From Clostridium frigoris (GTDB lineage Bacteria; Bacillota; Clostridia; Clostridiales; Clostridiaceae): a stretch of DNA of 64,000 nucleotides. Numbering within the stretch: position 1 is the stretch's first letter; each line of letters opens with the position of its first letter. The notes below the pieces were generated by a model. It searched no databases. It had not been told where the DNA came from and worked only from the letters and a program-made list of their open reading frames with translations. The position numbers were made by a program, and so were the translations under genes. Where the stretch lies: NCBI RefSeq assembly GCF_018861865.1, contig NZ_JAHLDV010000007.1:1-64000 (forward strand), written 5' to 3'. This document shows positions 18,974-27,640 of this stretch, in pieces.

Positions 18974-20014
18974 TTAGATAATATTTTTTAATAAACAGTT
19001 GTTTTCTTCTCTACTTCCTATTGTTATTCTCAAACAGTTTACTAATTTACCAGAAGTATAACAACGCACATTTATACTTTGTTTTAAAAGTTTTTCTTTA
19101 ATTTCTAAAGCATTTGAGACCTCAACTAGTATAAAATTTGCTTTAGCTTTATACAGCTTTATTCCATCAATATTGCTCAATTTTTCCCATAGGTAAACTC
19201 TCTCTGCAATTATGTTTTTAACATTGTTATATATTATTTCCGGTCTTTTTAGTATAATACATGCAATACTCTGAGTGATAGAATTCACATTATAAGGTGG
19301 CTTTACTTTTTTAAGTTCAGACATTAAAACGTTATTCGTAATCATAAATCCCAGCCTGATGGCTGCAAGACCAATTTTCGAACAAGTTCTAAGTACTATT
19401 AGGTTTTCATAAAAATCTATTTTATCTAAAATACTCTCGCCATAAAATTCAAAGTATGCCTCATCAATTACTACAATACATTTGCATTCTTCTATTATTT
19501 TAATAATATCCTCTCTTTTAATAATATTACCTGTAGGATTATCAGGATTAGATAAAAATACAATTTTAACCTTTTCGCTATTAGCCATGTTAATAAAACC
19601 TTTTACATCCAATTCTAATGCAGGTCCTAGTGGAAATTCAATTGGGATTCCTCCAGCAACCTTAGTATATAATCCATACATGGAGAAATCAGGGCTTTGC
19701 ATTGCTACTTTATCCCCAGTATTTAAAAATGTATGAGCAATTATTTGAATGCACTCATCTGAACCATTTCCAGCCATTACATTTATATTTTTAACGTTAG
19801 CATATTTAGCATAAAGCGCACATACCTCAAGTGCCTCTGGATCTGGATACCTATTATAAATGGAATTCTCTATTACCTTGCCTATTTCTTTTCTAGTTTC
19901 AAAATCAAGGTTACTAAAACTTTCATTGGCATTTAACCTAACTTTATAATCAGTCCTACCTGCACTATATGATTCAAAATCACTTAAATCTTCTCTAAAA
20001 AAATCTTGTACCAT
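18974..20014 (-). CDS. hisC: Histidinol-phosphate aminotransferase
   Basis: A 346-residue fold-I PLP aminotransferase. The PLP lysine lies in RTCSKIGLAAIRLG, and the SNPDNPTGN and DEAYFEF motifs are intact. It transaminates imidazole acetol phosphate with glutamate. It overlaps hisD by one base. Confidence 0.95.
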   Translation of the reverse strand: MVQDFFREDLSDFESYSAGRTDYKVRLNANESFSNLDFETRKEIGKVIENSIYNRYPDPEALEVCALYAKYANVKNINVMAGNGSDECIQIIAHTFLNTGDKVAMQSPDFSMYGLYTKVAGGIPIEFPLGPALELDVKGFINMANSEKVKIVFLSNPDNPTGNIIKREDIIKIIEECKCIVVIDEAYFEFYGESILDKIDFYENLIVLRTCSKIGLAAIRLGFMITNNVLMSELKKVKPPYNVNSITQSIACIILKRPEIIYNNVKNIIAERVYLWEKLSNIDGIKLYKAKANFILVEVSNALEIKEKLLKQSINVRCYTSGKLVNCLRITIGSREENNCLLKNII

Positions 20015-21306
20015 TATTTAAACCTCACTTTAATCGAATTTCCATGAGCTGTAAGCCCTTCAACATCTGATAATTTTATTACCTTGTCCTTAACTTCGCT
20101 TAGTGCTTCCTTAGTATAATATATATAACTTGATTTTTTAATAAAATCATCTACAGATAATGGTGAAAAGAATCTTGCAGTTCCACTGGTTGGGAGAACA
20201 TGATTTGGTCCTGCCATATAATCTCCTAGTGGTTCTGGAGCATACTCACCTAAAAATATGGAACCAGCATTTTTTATATCACCTAAATAATTAAATGGTT
20301 CACGAACCATTACTTCAAGATGCTCAGGTGCAATGTCATTTGCAAGTTCTATAGCTTCTTTTATATTTTGAGCTATTAAAATAACTCCATATTTCTCTAA
20401 CGATTTCTTAATAATATTACACCTGCTCATATCTTTTATCTGTATTTCTAGCTCCTTAACTACCTTATTTGCAAGGTCTCTTGATGTAGTTATAAGCATA
20501 GCTGACGCAAGAACATCATGCTCTGCTTGAGACATTAAATCCGCTGCAATAAAATGTTCATTTGCAAACTCATCTGCAATAATTAATATTTCACTGGGGC
20601 CTGCGATCATATCAATGGCAACTGATCCAAACACACTTTTTTTGGCCATAGCCACATAAATATTTCCTGGTCCTACTATTTTATCTACCTTAGATATTTT
20701 TTCTGTTCCATATGCAAGTCCGGCAATCGCTTGTGCACCACCCATTTTGTAAATCTTATCCACGCCAGCTATATCTGCTGCAACTAGAATATTAGGATTC
20801 ACAGTTCCATCCTTAAGTGGTGGTGTTACCATCACTAAATTTTCAACACCTGCAACCTTTGCTGGAATTGCATTCATAATAACAGATGATGGGTAAGCTG
20901 CAGTGCCACCAGGCACATATATTCCAACACTTTCTAGTCCTCTTACAGTTTGGCCTAAAATAGCACCCTTTTCTTTTGTCATCATCCAAGCATTTCTCTC
21001 TTGTTTTTCGTGGAATTCCTTAACATTTGCTTTTGAAAGTGTTATGGCATCTAAAAATCCTTGGTCAACCATTTTATACGCGTTTTTAATTTCTGCATCT
21101 GTTACAATAAAATTTTTAGAAGTAATATATTTACTATCAAATTTCTGAGTGTATTCAATTATAGCATCATCACCTCTAGTTCTTATATCTACTAAAATTT
21201 TATCTACTATAATATTTGCATCTTTTTGAACATCCTCCGTTCTTTTTTTTAAAAATTTCATATATTCTTTTCCATCAGTGCTATTTGCCTCTGTAATTTT
21301 TATCAT
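20014..21306 (-). CDS. hisD: Histidinol dehydrogenase
   Basis: A 430-residue zinc and NAD enzyme for the last two oxidations from histidinol to histidine. Diagnostic segments are GPGNIYVA, IDMIAGPSEIL, the zinc-site SQAEHD and the C-terminal GLTAHGNSI. Its start overlaps the hisG stop by four bases, indicating translational coupling. Confidence 0.97.
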   Translation of the reverse strand: MIKITEANSTDGKEYMKFLKKRTEDVQKDANIIVDKILVDIRTRGDDAIIEYTQKFDSKYITSKNFIVTDAEIKNAYKMVDQGFLDAITLSKANVKEFHEKQERNAWMMTKEKGAILGQTVRGLESVGIYVPGGTAAYPSSVIMNAIPAKVAGVENLVMVTPPLKDGTVNPNILVAADIAGVDKIYKMGGAQAIAGLAYGTEKISKVDKIVGPGNIYVAMAKKSVFGSVAIDMIAGPSEILIIADEFANEHFIAADLMSQAEHDVLASAMLITTSRDLANKVVKELEIQIKDMSRCNIIKKSLEKYGVILIAQNIKEAIELANDIAPEHLEVMVREPFNYLGDIKNAGSIFLGEYAPEPLGDYMAGPNHVLPTSGTARFFSPLSVDDFIKKSSYIYYTKEALSEVKDKVIKLSDVEGLTAHGNSIKVRFK

Positions 21307-21953
21307 TTTATCATCGCCTCATTTTTATCTACATATTGTTGAACCTTAACTATTAAATTACCTATCTCATCCTTTTTCATCTTCATGCTAGCTCTATTTA
21401 CTATCATTCTTGCACTAATATCACATATTTTTTCTATAATAATCAATCCGTTTTCCCGAAGTGTATCCCCTGTTTCAACCAAATCCACAATTGCATCTGA
21501 TAACTCAAGGATTGGAGCAAGTTCCACTGACCCATCAAGTTTTATAATTTCAACATCTTCATTATTTTTTTTAAAATATTCTTTTGCAACTGTTGGGTAT
21601 TTAGTAGCTATTTTTTTACGATTATACCCATCATAACTTTTAAAACTTGGTAGTGCTGCAACTGCAAACATACATTTGCCAACCTTTAAATCTACTACTT
21701 CATAAAATTCTTTATTTTGCTCCATTAAAGTATCTTTTCCAACAATCCCAATATCTGCTGCGCCATGTTCTACATAAGTTAAAACATCTGTAGACTTAAC
21801 TAAAACAAATTCTATATTGTTTTTTACATCCTTAAGAATTAATTTTCTTCCCTTATTTTTAAGATCTGTACAATCTATTCCGATATCTTCAAACATGGAA
21901 ATAGCATACTTTTCTAATCTTCCTTTTGTTAATGCTATACGTATTGTTTTCAT
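21303..21953 (-). CDS. hisG: ATP phosphoribosyltransferase, short form
   Basis: A 216-residue HisG catalytic subunit for the first committed step of histidine synthesis. It is the short form without the C-terminal regulatory ACT-like domain. The PRPP-binding segment DAIVDLVETGDTLREN is present. Short-form HisG needs HisZ, which is encoded immediately upstream with a two-base gap. Confidence 0.96.
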   Translation of the reverse strand: MKTIRIALTKGRLEKYAISMFEDIGIDCTDLKNKGRKLILKDVKNNIEFVLVKSTDVLTYVEHGAADIGIVGKDTLMEQNKEFYEVVDLKVGKCMFAVAALPSFKSYDGYNRKKIATKYPTVAKEYFKKNNEDVEIIKLDGSVELAPILELSDAIVDLVETGDTLRENGLIIIEKICDISARMIVNRASMKMKKDEIGNLIVKVQQYVDKNEAMIK

Positions 21954-21955
21954 AG

Positions 21956-23245
21956 TTATTCCCCCAAAATATTAATAAACATATCTAAACCATTAATAAA
22001 TTTTTCAGAACTTGTCTTAAAGCTTTTTTTACTTTTAGTTTCTATTAATTCAATTTTATCATCCTCTAATATACAAATCATTTTATCTATTCCCTTTTGC
22101 TGTGCATAAATTAAAGCTTTTTCCTTTTCTTCAAATAAACTTAATTCAGTGTTAAACCCTTTAACTCTAATTTTCTCTGCAACCTTATATGCACATGCTA
22201 CTAAAGAATTTTCAAAATAAATCATGAATTTTTCATTAGCCTTCTCATTATCATTACCTTGCTTTGAAAGTACAGATTGAATATTGTCCACATCTATGGC
22301 AAATCCAACTGCTGGCATTGATGCACCAAATTTTGATATTAGGTTATCATACCTTCCTCCACTAATGATTGTCGTTCCTACTTCACTACTATATCCTCTA
22401 AAAGTTATCCCTGTATAATAATCAATATGCTGTACCATTCCTAAATCAATAGAAATATATTCACCAAGTCCTACACTTACTATACGCTCATAAATTTTCT
22501 CGATAGTATCAAGTGCTGCAAGCGCTCTCCTATTTTGAGTTAACATTCTCGCAGCGCAAAGTACTTCAATTCCACCAAACAACTCTGGCAATTTTTTCAA
22601 AGCCTCTAGATTTACTATACCAAATGTTGCTTCTTTATCATCTATAAATTCTCTTAAAGCTCCAAAGTTCTTATTTTCAACAAGACCCCTTAATCTTTCC
22701 ATTTCTTCATAATCAAGCTCTATATCTTCAATAAGGCCCTTGAAAAACTCTGCTTGACCAATTTCGAGTTCAAATTTTTTTACTCCTATAGCAAGTAAAG
22801 CTGAAATAGCAGTTATTATTACTTCTGCATCTGCTTTTGGGCTTTCACTTCCAATTATTTCAATCCCCGATTGGGTCATTTCACTAACCTTTCCATTCCA
22901 GTCTTCATTTATTCTAAATATATTGCCGCTATAACATATTCGAAGTGGGTATGCTGAATCACGAAGCTTTGTCGCAGCAATTCTCGCTATTGGCATAGTC
23001 ATATCTGGCCTTAGCACTAATATCCTTCCTGCATTATCAAAAAGCTTATACATTTTTTCCTGTTCAATTGATACGTCATCTCCCTGAAACACATCATAAA
23101 ATTCTAGTGTTGGAGATATTACTTCTAAATAACCAGTACTTATATACAAGTTCCTAAGTGTATCTATAATCTTAATTTTATTATTACAATCCTCAAAAAG
23201 TATATCTCTTGAACCTTCCGGTATGTGTCTTTTCCAATTATTCAT
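21956..23245 (-). CDS. hisZ: ATP phosphoribosyltransferase regulatory subunit
   Basis: A 429-residue histidyl-tRNA-synthetase paralogue that forms the hetero-octamer with short HisG and mediates histidine feedback. Class-II synthetase motifs are recognisable (RPDMTMPIAR, GGRYDNL), but the C-terminal anticodon region is reduced. Its position at the head of the his operon next to hisG distinguishes it from a true HisS. It is preceded by a clear promoter and a short leader of about 55 bases. Confidence 0.93.
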   Translation of the reverse strand: MNNWKRHIPEGSRDILFEDCNNKIKIIDTLRNLYISTGYLEVISPTLEFYDVFQGDDVSIEQEKMYKLFDNAGRILVLRPDMTMPIARIAATKLRDSAYPLRICYSGNIFRINEDWNGKVSEMTQSGIEIIGSESPKADAEVIITAISALLAIGVKKFELEIGQAEFFKGLIEDIELDYEEMERLRGLVENKNFGALREFIDDKEATFGIVNLEALKKLPELFGGIEVLCAARMLTQNRRALAALDTIEKIYERIVSVGLGEYISIDLGMVQHIDYYTGITFRGYSSEVGTTIISGGRYDNLISKFGASMPAVGFAIDVDNIQSVLSKQGNDNEKANEKFMIYFENSLVACAYKVAEKIRVKGFNTELSLFEEKEKALIYAQQKGIDKMICILEDDKIELIETKSKKSFKTSSEKFINGLDMFINILGE

Positions 23246-23264
23246 AATTCCAATCCCCCAATTT

Positions 23265-23334
23265 CACTTTATTACTTTATCACTTTAACGCTTCATCTTG
23301 TTAAAATATTACCATCTTTTTATGGGTAAGTCAA
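23265..23334 (-). promoter_or_regulatory. his operon promoter and tandem 8-bp repeats
   Basis: On the minus strand, TTGACT (23329-23334) and TAATAT (23306-23311) are separated by 17 bases. The leader carries three tandem 8-bp units of the form TAAAGTNA (23265-23288). The leader of about 55 bases is too short for a T-box or a standard attenuator, so control is more likely by a DNA-binding repressor. Confidence 0.7.
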
Positions 23335-23649
23335 CTGTTAATTTTTTAAAATTTCTATAATTTCGAAAAATTACAACAATTGATGTTTGTATTTTAAATT
23401 ATTTCTTTAATCCAAACTTCTTTATAGGGCAATTATATCATTCACCCACTCTCCATTCTACGTTTAATACAAAATTTTCATACATTGTATTAAAACTTTC
23501 CCTACAATATAATATCAAGTTATTGATATTTAAAATTTATTGTGCTATTATTCATAAAGTCATTATTATTCAAGATAATGCATAATTATAAATTTCAATA
23601 AAAAATTTTAATCATATATAGCATTTTGCTAAAAAGGAGCTGTTACGGT
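23312..23649. other. Non-coding region between his and pot operons
   Basis: An AT-rich divergent intergenic region with no supportable ORF. It holds a perfect 8+8 dyad with a four-base centre (23511-23530, AATATCAA arms) and an imperfect inverted repeat (23462-23472 and 23485-23496). Both are upstream of potA and are possible operators. Confidence 0.5.
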
Positions 23650-24735
23650 GTGCCAAAAGGTGTTTTCGTTCAATTGTTAAATATTTGTAAGAGTTTTAAT
23701 CAAGATAATCCTATCATTAAAAACTTAGATCTTGATATTAGGCAAGGTGAATTTTTAACCCTGCTCGGACCAAGTGGTTGTGGAAAAACTACTACCTTAA
23801 GAATGATTGCAGGTTTTGAATTACCTACAAGTGGCGAAATTGTAATCGATGGAGAAAATATTACGCAAAAACCACCTTATCTTAGGTGTGTTAACACGGT
23901 ATTTCAAAACTATGCATTATTTCCTCATATGAATATCTATGATAATATAGCCTTTGGTCTTAAAATGAAAAAGATTCCAAAGAGTGAAATAAAAGATAAT
24001 GTAAACAAGATGTTAAAAATGGTTCAACTTGAAGGTTTTGAAAATAGGATGCCCTCTATGCTAAGTGGTGGACAAATGCAACGTGTTGCTATAGCAAGAG
24101 CTATCGTAAACAAACCAAAAGTTCTTCTTTTAGATGAGCCCCTAGGTGCACTTGATTTAAAACTGCGTAAACAAATGCAATTAGAGCTTAAGCATCTTCA
24201 AAAAATTCTTGGAATAACCTTTATTTTTGTGACACATGATCAGGAAGAGGCGTTGACAATGTCTGACCGAATAGTTGTTATGAACAGTGGTGTTATTGAA
24301 CAAATTGGGACACCTGAAGAACTTTATGAGCATCCTACAACTAAATTTGTAGCTAACTTTTTAGGAGAGACAAATATCTTAGAAGGTGAGATTATTAAAT
24401 TAAAGGAAAACGAAGTTTTGCTTAAGCTTTATGAAGAAGAAGATATAATTAGGATACCTAACAATAATTATAATTTAGGTGATAAATTTATAGTTTCTGT
24501 TAGACCTGAAAGGATTAAAATAAAAGAAATTGTTGAAGAAGGTGACGTTTGGTTAATTTGTAAATTCAAAGAAAGAATTTATGTAGGTTCAACCATTAAA
24601 GTTATTATGCTTCTTAAAGACAATAAAGAAATTATAGTTAATGAGCCAATAGGACAAAATTTTGTATTTCTAAATGAGACAAAAAATTATTTTGTAACAT
24701 GGAATCCTAATCATACTATAGTTATTAAGGAATAA
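23650..24735 (+). CDS. potA: Spermidine/putrescine ABC transporter ATP-binding protein
   Basis: A 361-residue ABC ATPase with Walker [10 protein letters not shown] (about residues 40-48), signature LSGGQMQR, Walker [13 protein letters not shown] and a C-terminal TOBE-type regulatory domain containing VRPERI. The start is GTG at 23650, ten bases after AGGAG. An in-frame TTG at 23626 precedes that ribosome site and is rejected. It is followed by potB and potCD, so it energises polyamine import. Confidence 0.92.
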   Translation: MPKGVFVQLLNICKSFNQDNPIIKNLDLDIRQGEFLTLLGPSGCGKTTTLRMIAGFELPTSGEIVIDGENITQKPPYLRCVNTVFQNYALFPHMNIYDNIAFGLKMKKIPKSEIKDNVNKMLKMVQLEGFENRMPSMLSGGQMQRVAIARAIVNKPKVLLLDEPLGALDLKLRKQMQLELKHLQKILGITFIFVTHDQEEALTMSDRIVVMNSGVIEQIGTPEELYEHPTTKFVANFLGETNILEGEIIKLKENEVLLKLYEEEDIIRIPNNNYNLGDKFIVSVRPERIKIKEIVEEGDVWLICKFKERIYVGSTIKVIMLLKDNKEIIVNEPIGQNFVFLNETKNYFVTWNPNHTIVIKE

Positions 24736-24749
24736 AGGAAGTTTAGCAA

Positions 24750-25640
24750 ATGAAAAATAAGAAATTAAGAAATTCTATAAATAAATATTTAACCTTAAAT
24801 CTAAAATATTTAACAACAATTTCCCCTGCTCTCCTATGGCTGATAGTATTTTTTGTTATGCCACTTTTATTTATAGTTGTAGTAAGTTTTTCTACTAGAG
24901 GCGAAGTTGGTAACATCATATATAAGTTTACTTTAGGAAACTATATAAGGCTTTTAGACCCTCTTTATATTAATATTTTTCTTAAATCACTCCTAATAGC
25001 TATCTATACTACTATGTTATGTTTAATTTTCGGATATCCTTTTGCATACATAATAGCAAATGTTAATAAAAAATATAAACCCCTATTACTTTTACTAATA
25101 ATACTCCCATTTTGGACTAACTCATTAGTTAGGACCTATGCAATAATAGTGTTGCTTAAAACAGAAGGAATAATAAATACACTACTATTACACTTTCATA
25201 TTATAAATATACCTCTTAATTTAATGTATAACAATTTTGCGGTTATGATTGGTATGCTATACATGATGTTTCCATTTATGGTTCTTCCTTTATATACTTC
25301 CATAGAAAAACTTGACAAGAAAATATTAGATGCTGCATCTGACCTTGGAGCCAGTCCATTTTATAAATTCATTAAAATTATTATTCCACTTACTAAAGGT
25401 GGTATCGTATCAGGTTCTATTTTAGTTTTTATTCCTACCCTTGGACTTTTCTTTGTAACTGACCTTATGGGAGGTAGTAAGGTAATCCTTATGAGTAATC
25501 TAATCAAAAATCAGTTCCTTACTGCAAGAGATTGGCCCTTTGGTTCTGCTATATCAGTTATTTTAATAATTGTTATGTTATCTGTTATTTTATATAGCAC
25601 AAAACTAACTGGAACTAAAGGAACTAAGGAGGTATTATAA
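24750..25640 (+). CDS. potB: Spermidine/putrescine ABC transporter permease
   Basis: A 296-residue permease with six predicted spans and the EAA-like loop DAASDLGASPFYKF that contacts the ATPase. It is the usual first permease of polyamine importers, 14 bases after potA and two bases before potCD. The N-terminal MSPALLW-like segment and PFWTNSLVRTYA segment are typical of PotB. Confidence 0.92.
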   Translation: MKNKKLRNSINKYLTLNLKYLTTISPALLWLIVFFVMPLLFIVVVSFSTRGEVGNIIYKFTLGNYIRLLDPLYINIFLKSLLIAIYTTMLCLIFGYPFAYIIANVNKKYKPLLLLLIILPFWTNSLVRTYAIIVLLKTEGIINTLLLHFHIINIPLNLMYNNFAVMIGMLYMMFPFMVLPLYTSIEKLDKKILDAASDLGASPFYKFIKIIIPLTKGGIVSGSILVFIPTLGLFFVTDLMGGSKVILMSNLIKNQFLTARDWPFGSAISVILIIVMLSVILYSTKLTGTKGTKEVL

Positions 25641-25642
25641 AA

Positions 25643-27478
25643 ATGAAAAACAAAAAAATAAATTCGCTGAAATTTTTATATTTGATTCTAATATTTATGT
25701 TTTTATACATACCTATTATAGTACTTATCGGATTTTCCTTTAACCAGTCAAAATTAAATGTAGTTTGGACCGGGTTCACATTTAAATGGTATGGTAATCT
25801 ACTCCATAATGCCAGCATATTAGATGCTGTTAAAAACTCATTTATTATAGCTATAATTAGTACAATAATTTCTGTAATTATAGGAACCTTGGCTGCCATT
25901 GGAATGTATAGATACAAATTTCGCGCTAAAAAGTTGGTTGACGCGATACTTTATGTCCCTTTAGTTATACCTGAAATAGTTATGGGTATATCCCTACTTG
26001 CTTTTTTTTCTATAGCAAAGATCCCTTTAGGTAGAGTATCTCTAATTATTGCCCATGTTACTTTCAGCATAGCTTATGTTGTAGCCGTGGTTAAAACTAG
26101 ACTTGACGGCTTCGATAGTTCTGTTGAAGAAGTTGCTATGGATCTTTACGCTACGCCTACAAAAACTTTTTCTAATATAACTCTACCGATTATTATGCCA
26201 GGTGTTATTGCAGGCGCATTACTTGCTTTTACTTTATCTCTTGATGATGTAATAATTAGTTTTTTTGTAGCTGGACCTGGCAGTGTCACCTTGCCTCTTA
26301 AAGTTTTTTCTATGGTAAAATTTGGTGTTACACCTGAAATTAATGCTCTTTCAACACTACTAATATTTTTAACTATTATAATAATTTGTTTTGCACTTTT
26401 AATTAGAAATGTAAATGTAAATATTAAAAAGATTGAAGCTATAATAACTTCCATTTTTATTGTGTTTGGAAGTATTAGTGGTGGTATATTCACTTATGCT
26501 AAACACAATGCGGAGCCTAAGGAAGTTTTAAATGTTTTTAACTGGTCTGAATATTTACCACAATCCGTTATAGATAAATTTGAACAAACCTATAATATTA
26601 AAGTAAATTATAGTACTTTTTCATCAAATGAAGAAATGCTGGCAAAAATTATGGCTGGTGGTGGAAATTACGATCTAACAGTAGCTAGTGATTTTATGGT
26701 TGAAATATTAAGTAAACAAGAACTTATAACCCCGATAAATAAAGCTAGTTTAACAAATTTAAGCAATATAGGACCTCAATATTTAAACCTCCCCTTTGAT
26801 CGAGGTAATAAATATAGTGTCCCCTATATGTGGCTTGCAGGGGTAATCTCCTATGACAGTTCAAAAATCTCTGAAGGCACAATAAAGGGATATAAGGATC
26901 TTTGGAAACCTGAATTTAAAAATTCTTTAACTGTACTTGATGATGAGAGAGCTATAATTGGAATGACGCTTAAGATGCTTGGATATCCACTAAATGAGAC
27001 TAATCCAGTAGCTCTTAAAAAAGCAAAAGATGCACTTATAAAACTTCAGCCTAACATAAAATCTTATGATAGTGATAGTCCTAAAACAAGTCTTATAAAT
27101 GGAGAATCAAAAGCAATGTTCGCCTGGGGAGCAGAGGGGAATCTGGCTCATAGTGAAAACCCAAATATAAAATACGTAATCCCAAAAGAAGGACTATTTC
27201 TTCAACAAGATAACTTTGTAATTCCCAAAGCTGCGAAAAATGTTAAAGCAGCGCAGCTTTTTATGAATTTTATAATGCAGCCTGAAATAAGTGCTGAGAT
27301 TTCTCATAACTTCCCTTATGGAAATCCTAATGTAGCAGCATACAAATATATCGATAAAAAAATACTAAATGATAAAGCCGTTTATCCTCCAAAAGAAGTT
27401 GTGAAAAAGGGTGAATACTTAAAAGATATAGGAAAATCAGTAACAGATTTAGATAAGATATGGACAGAAGTTAAATAA
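25643..27478 (+). CDS. potC: Fused polyamine permease and binding protein (PotC-PotD)
   Basis: A 611-residue protein joining two normally separate subunits. Residues 1 to about 260 form a PotC-type permease with the EAA loop EEVAMDLYATPTKTF. A further hydrophobic span follows around 262-285. Residues from about 295 onward form a PotD-type polyamine-binding domain starting with VLNVFNWSEYLP. The extra span would place the binding domain outside the cell, tethered to the permease, instead of a free lipoprotein. Such fusions are known in Firmicutes. No separate potD follows; a terminator comes next. Confidence 0.92.
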   Translation: MKNKKINSLKFLYLILIFMFLYIPIIVLIGFSFNQSKLNVVWTGFTFKWYGNLLHNASILDAVKNSFIIAIISTIISVIIGTLAAIGMYRYKFRAKKLVDAILYVPLVIPEIVMGISLLAFFSIAKIPLGRVSLIIAHVTFSIAYVVAVVKTRLDGFDSSVEEVAMDLYATPTKTFSNITLPIIMPGVIAGALLAFTLSLDDVIISFFVAGPGSVTLPLKVFSMVKFGVTPEINALSTLLIFLTIIIICFALLIRNVNVNIKKIEAIITSIFIVFGSISGGIFTYAKHNAEPKEVLNVFNWSEYLPQSVIDKFEQTYNIKVNYSTFSSNEEMLAKIMAGGGNYDLTVASDFMVEILSKQELITPINKASLTNLSNIGPQYLNLPFDRGNKYSVPYMWLAGVISYDSSKISEGTIKGYKDLWKPEFKNSLTVLDDERAIIGMTLKMLGYPLNETNPVALKKAKDALIKLQPNIKSYDSDSPKTSLINGESKAMFAWGAEGNLAHSENPNIKYVIPKEGLFLQQDNFVIPKAAKNVKAAQLFMNFIMQPEISAEISHNFPYGNPNVAAYKYIDKKILNDKAVYPPKEVVKKGEYLKDIGKSVTDLDKIWTEVK

Positions 27479-27480
27479 GT

Positions 27481-27519
27481 AAAGTGGCTAGGTTTTTTTA
27501 AAACCCTAGCCACTTTATT
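27481..27519 (+). terminator. Terminator of the pot operon
   Basis: Arms of 12 bp (AAAGTGGCTAGG and its complement), extended by a T/A-rich stem with one bulge, lie three bases after the potCD stop and are followed by a T-rich tail. Confidence 0.85.
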
Positions 27520-27541
27520 ATTCACCATTTTTTTATTCGAA

Positions 27542-27572
27542 ATTATACACCTTCAATATCATCTGCATACTA
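27542..27572 (+). promoter_or_regulatory. Candidate forespore sigma-G promoter of the ger operon
   Basis: CATACTA at 27566-27572 equals the sigma-F/sigma-G -10 consensus. A TTATAC-like -35 lies 17 bases upstream (27543-27548). Germinant-receptor operons are normally transcribed by sigma-G in the forespore, so the match is in the expected place. Confidence 0.5.
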
Positions 27573-27640
27573 TTTTTTTCAAAGGATACACTATTATTAT
27601 CATTATGTTTAATGAAAAATATACTATAAAGGTGATATAT

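Noticed and set aside
23246-23305. T-box or histidine attenuator in the his leader
   Set aside because: The predicted leader is about 55 bases, with no histidine-codon run, specifier loop or terminator.
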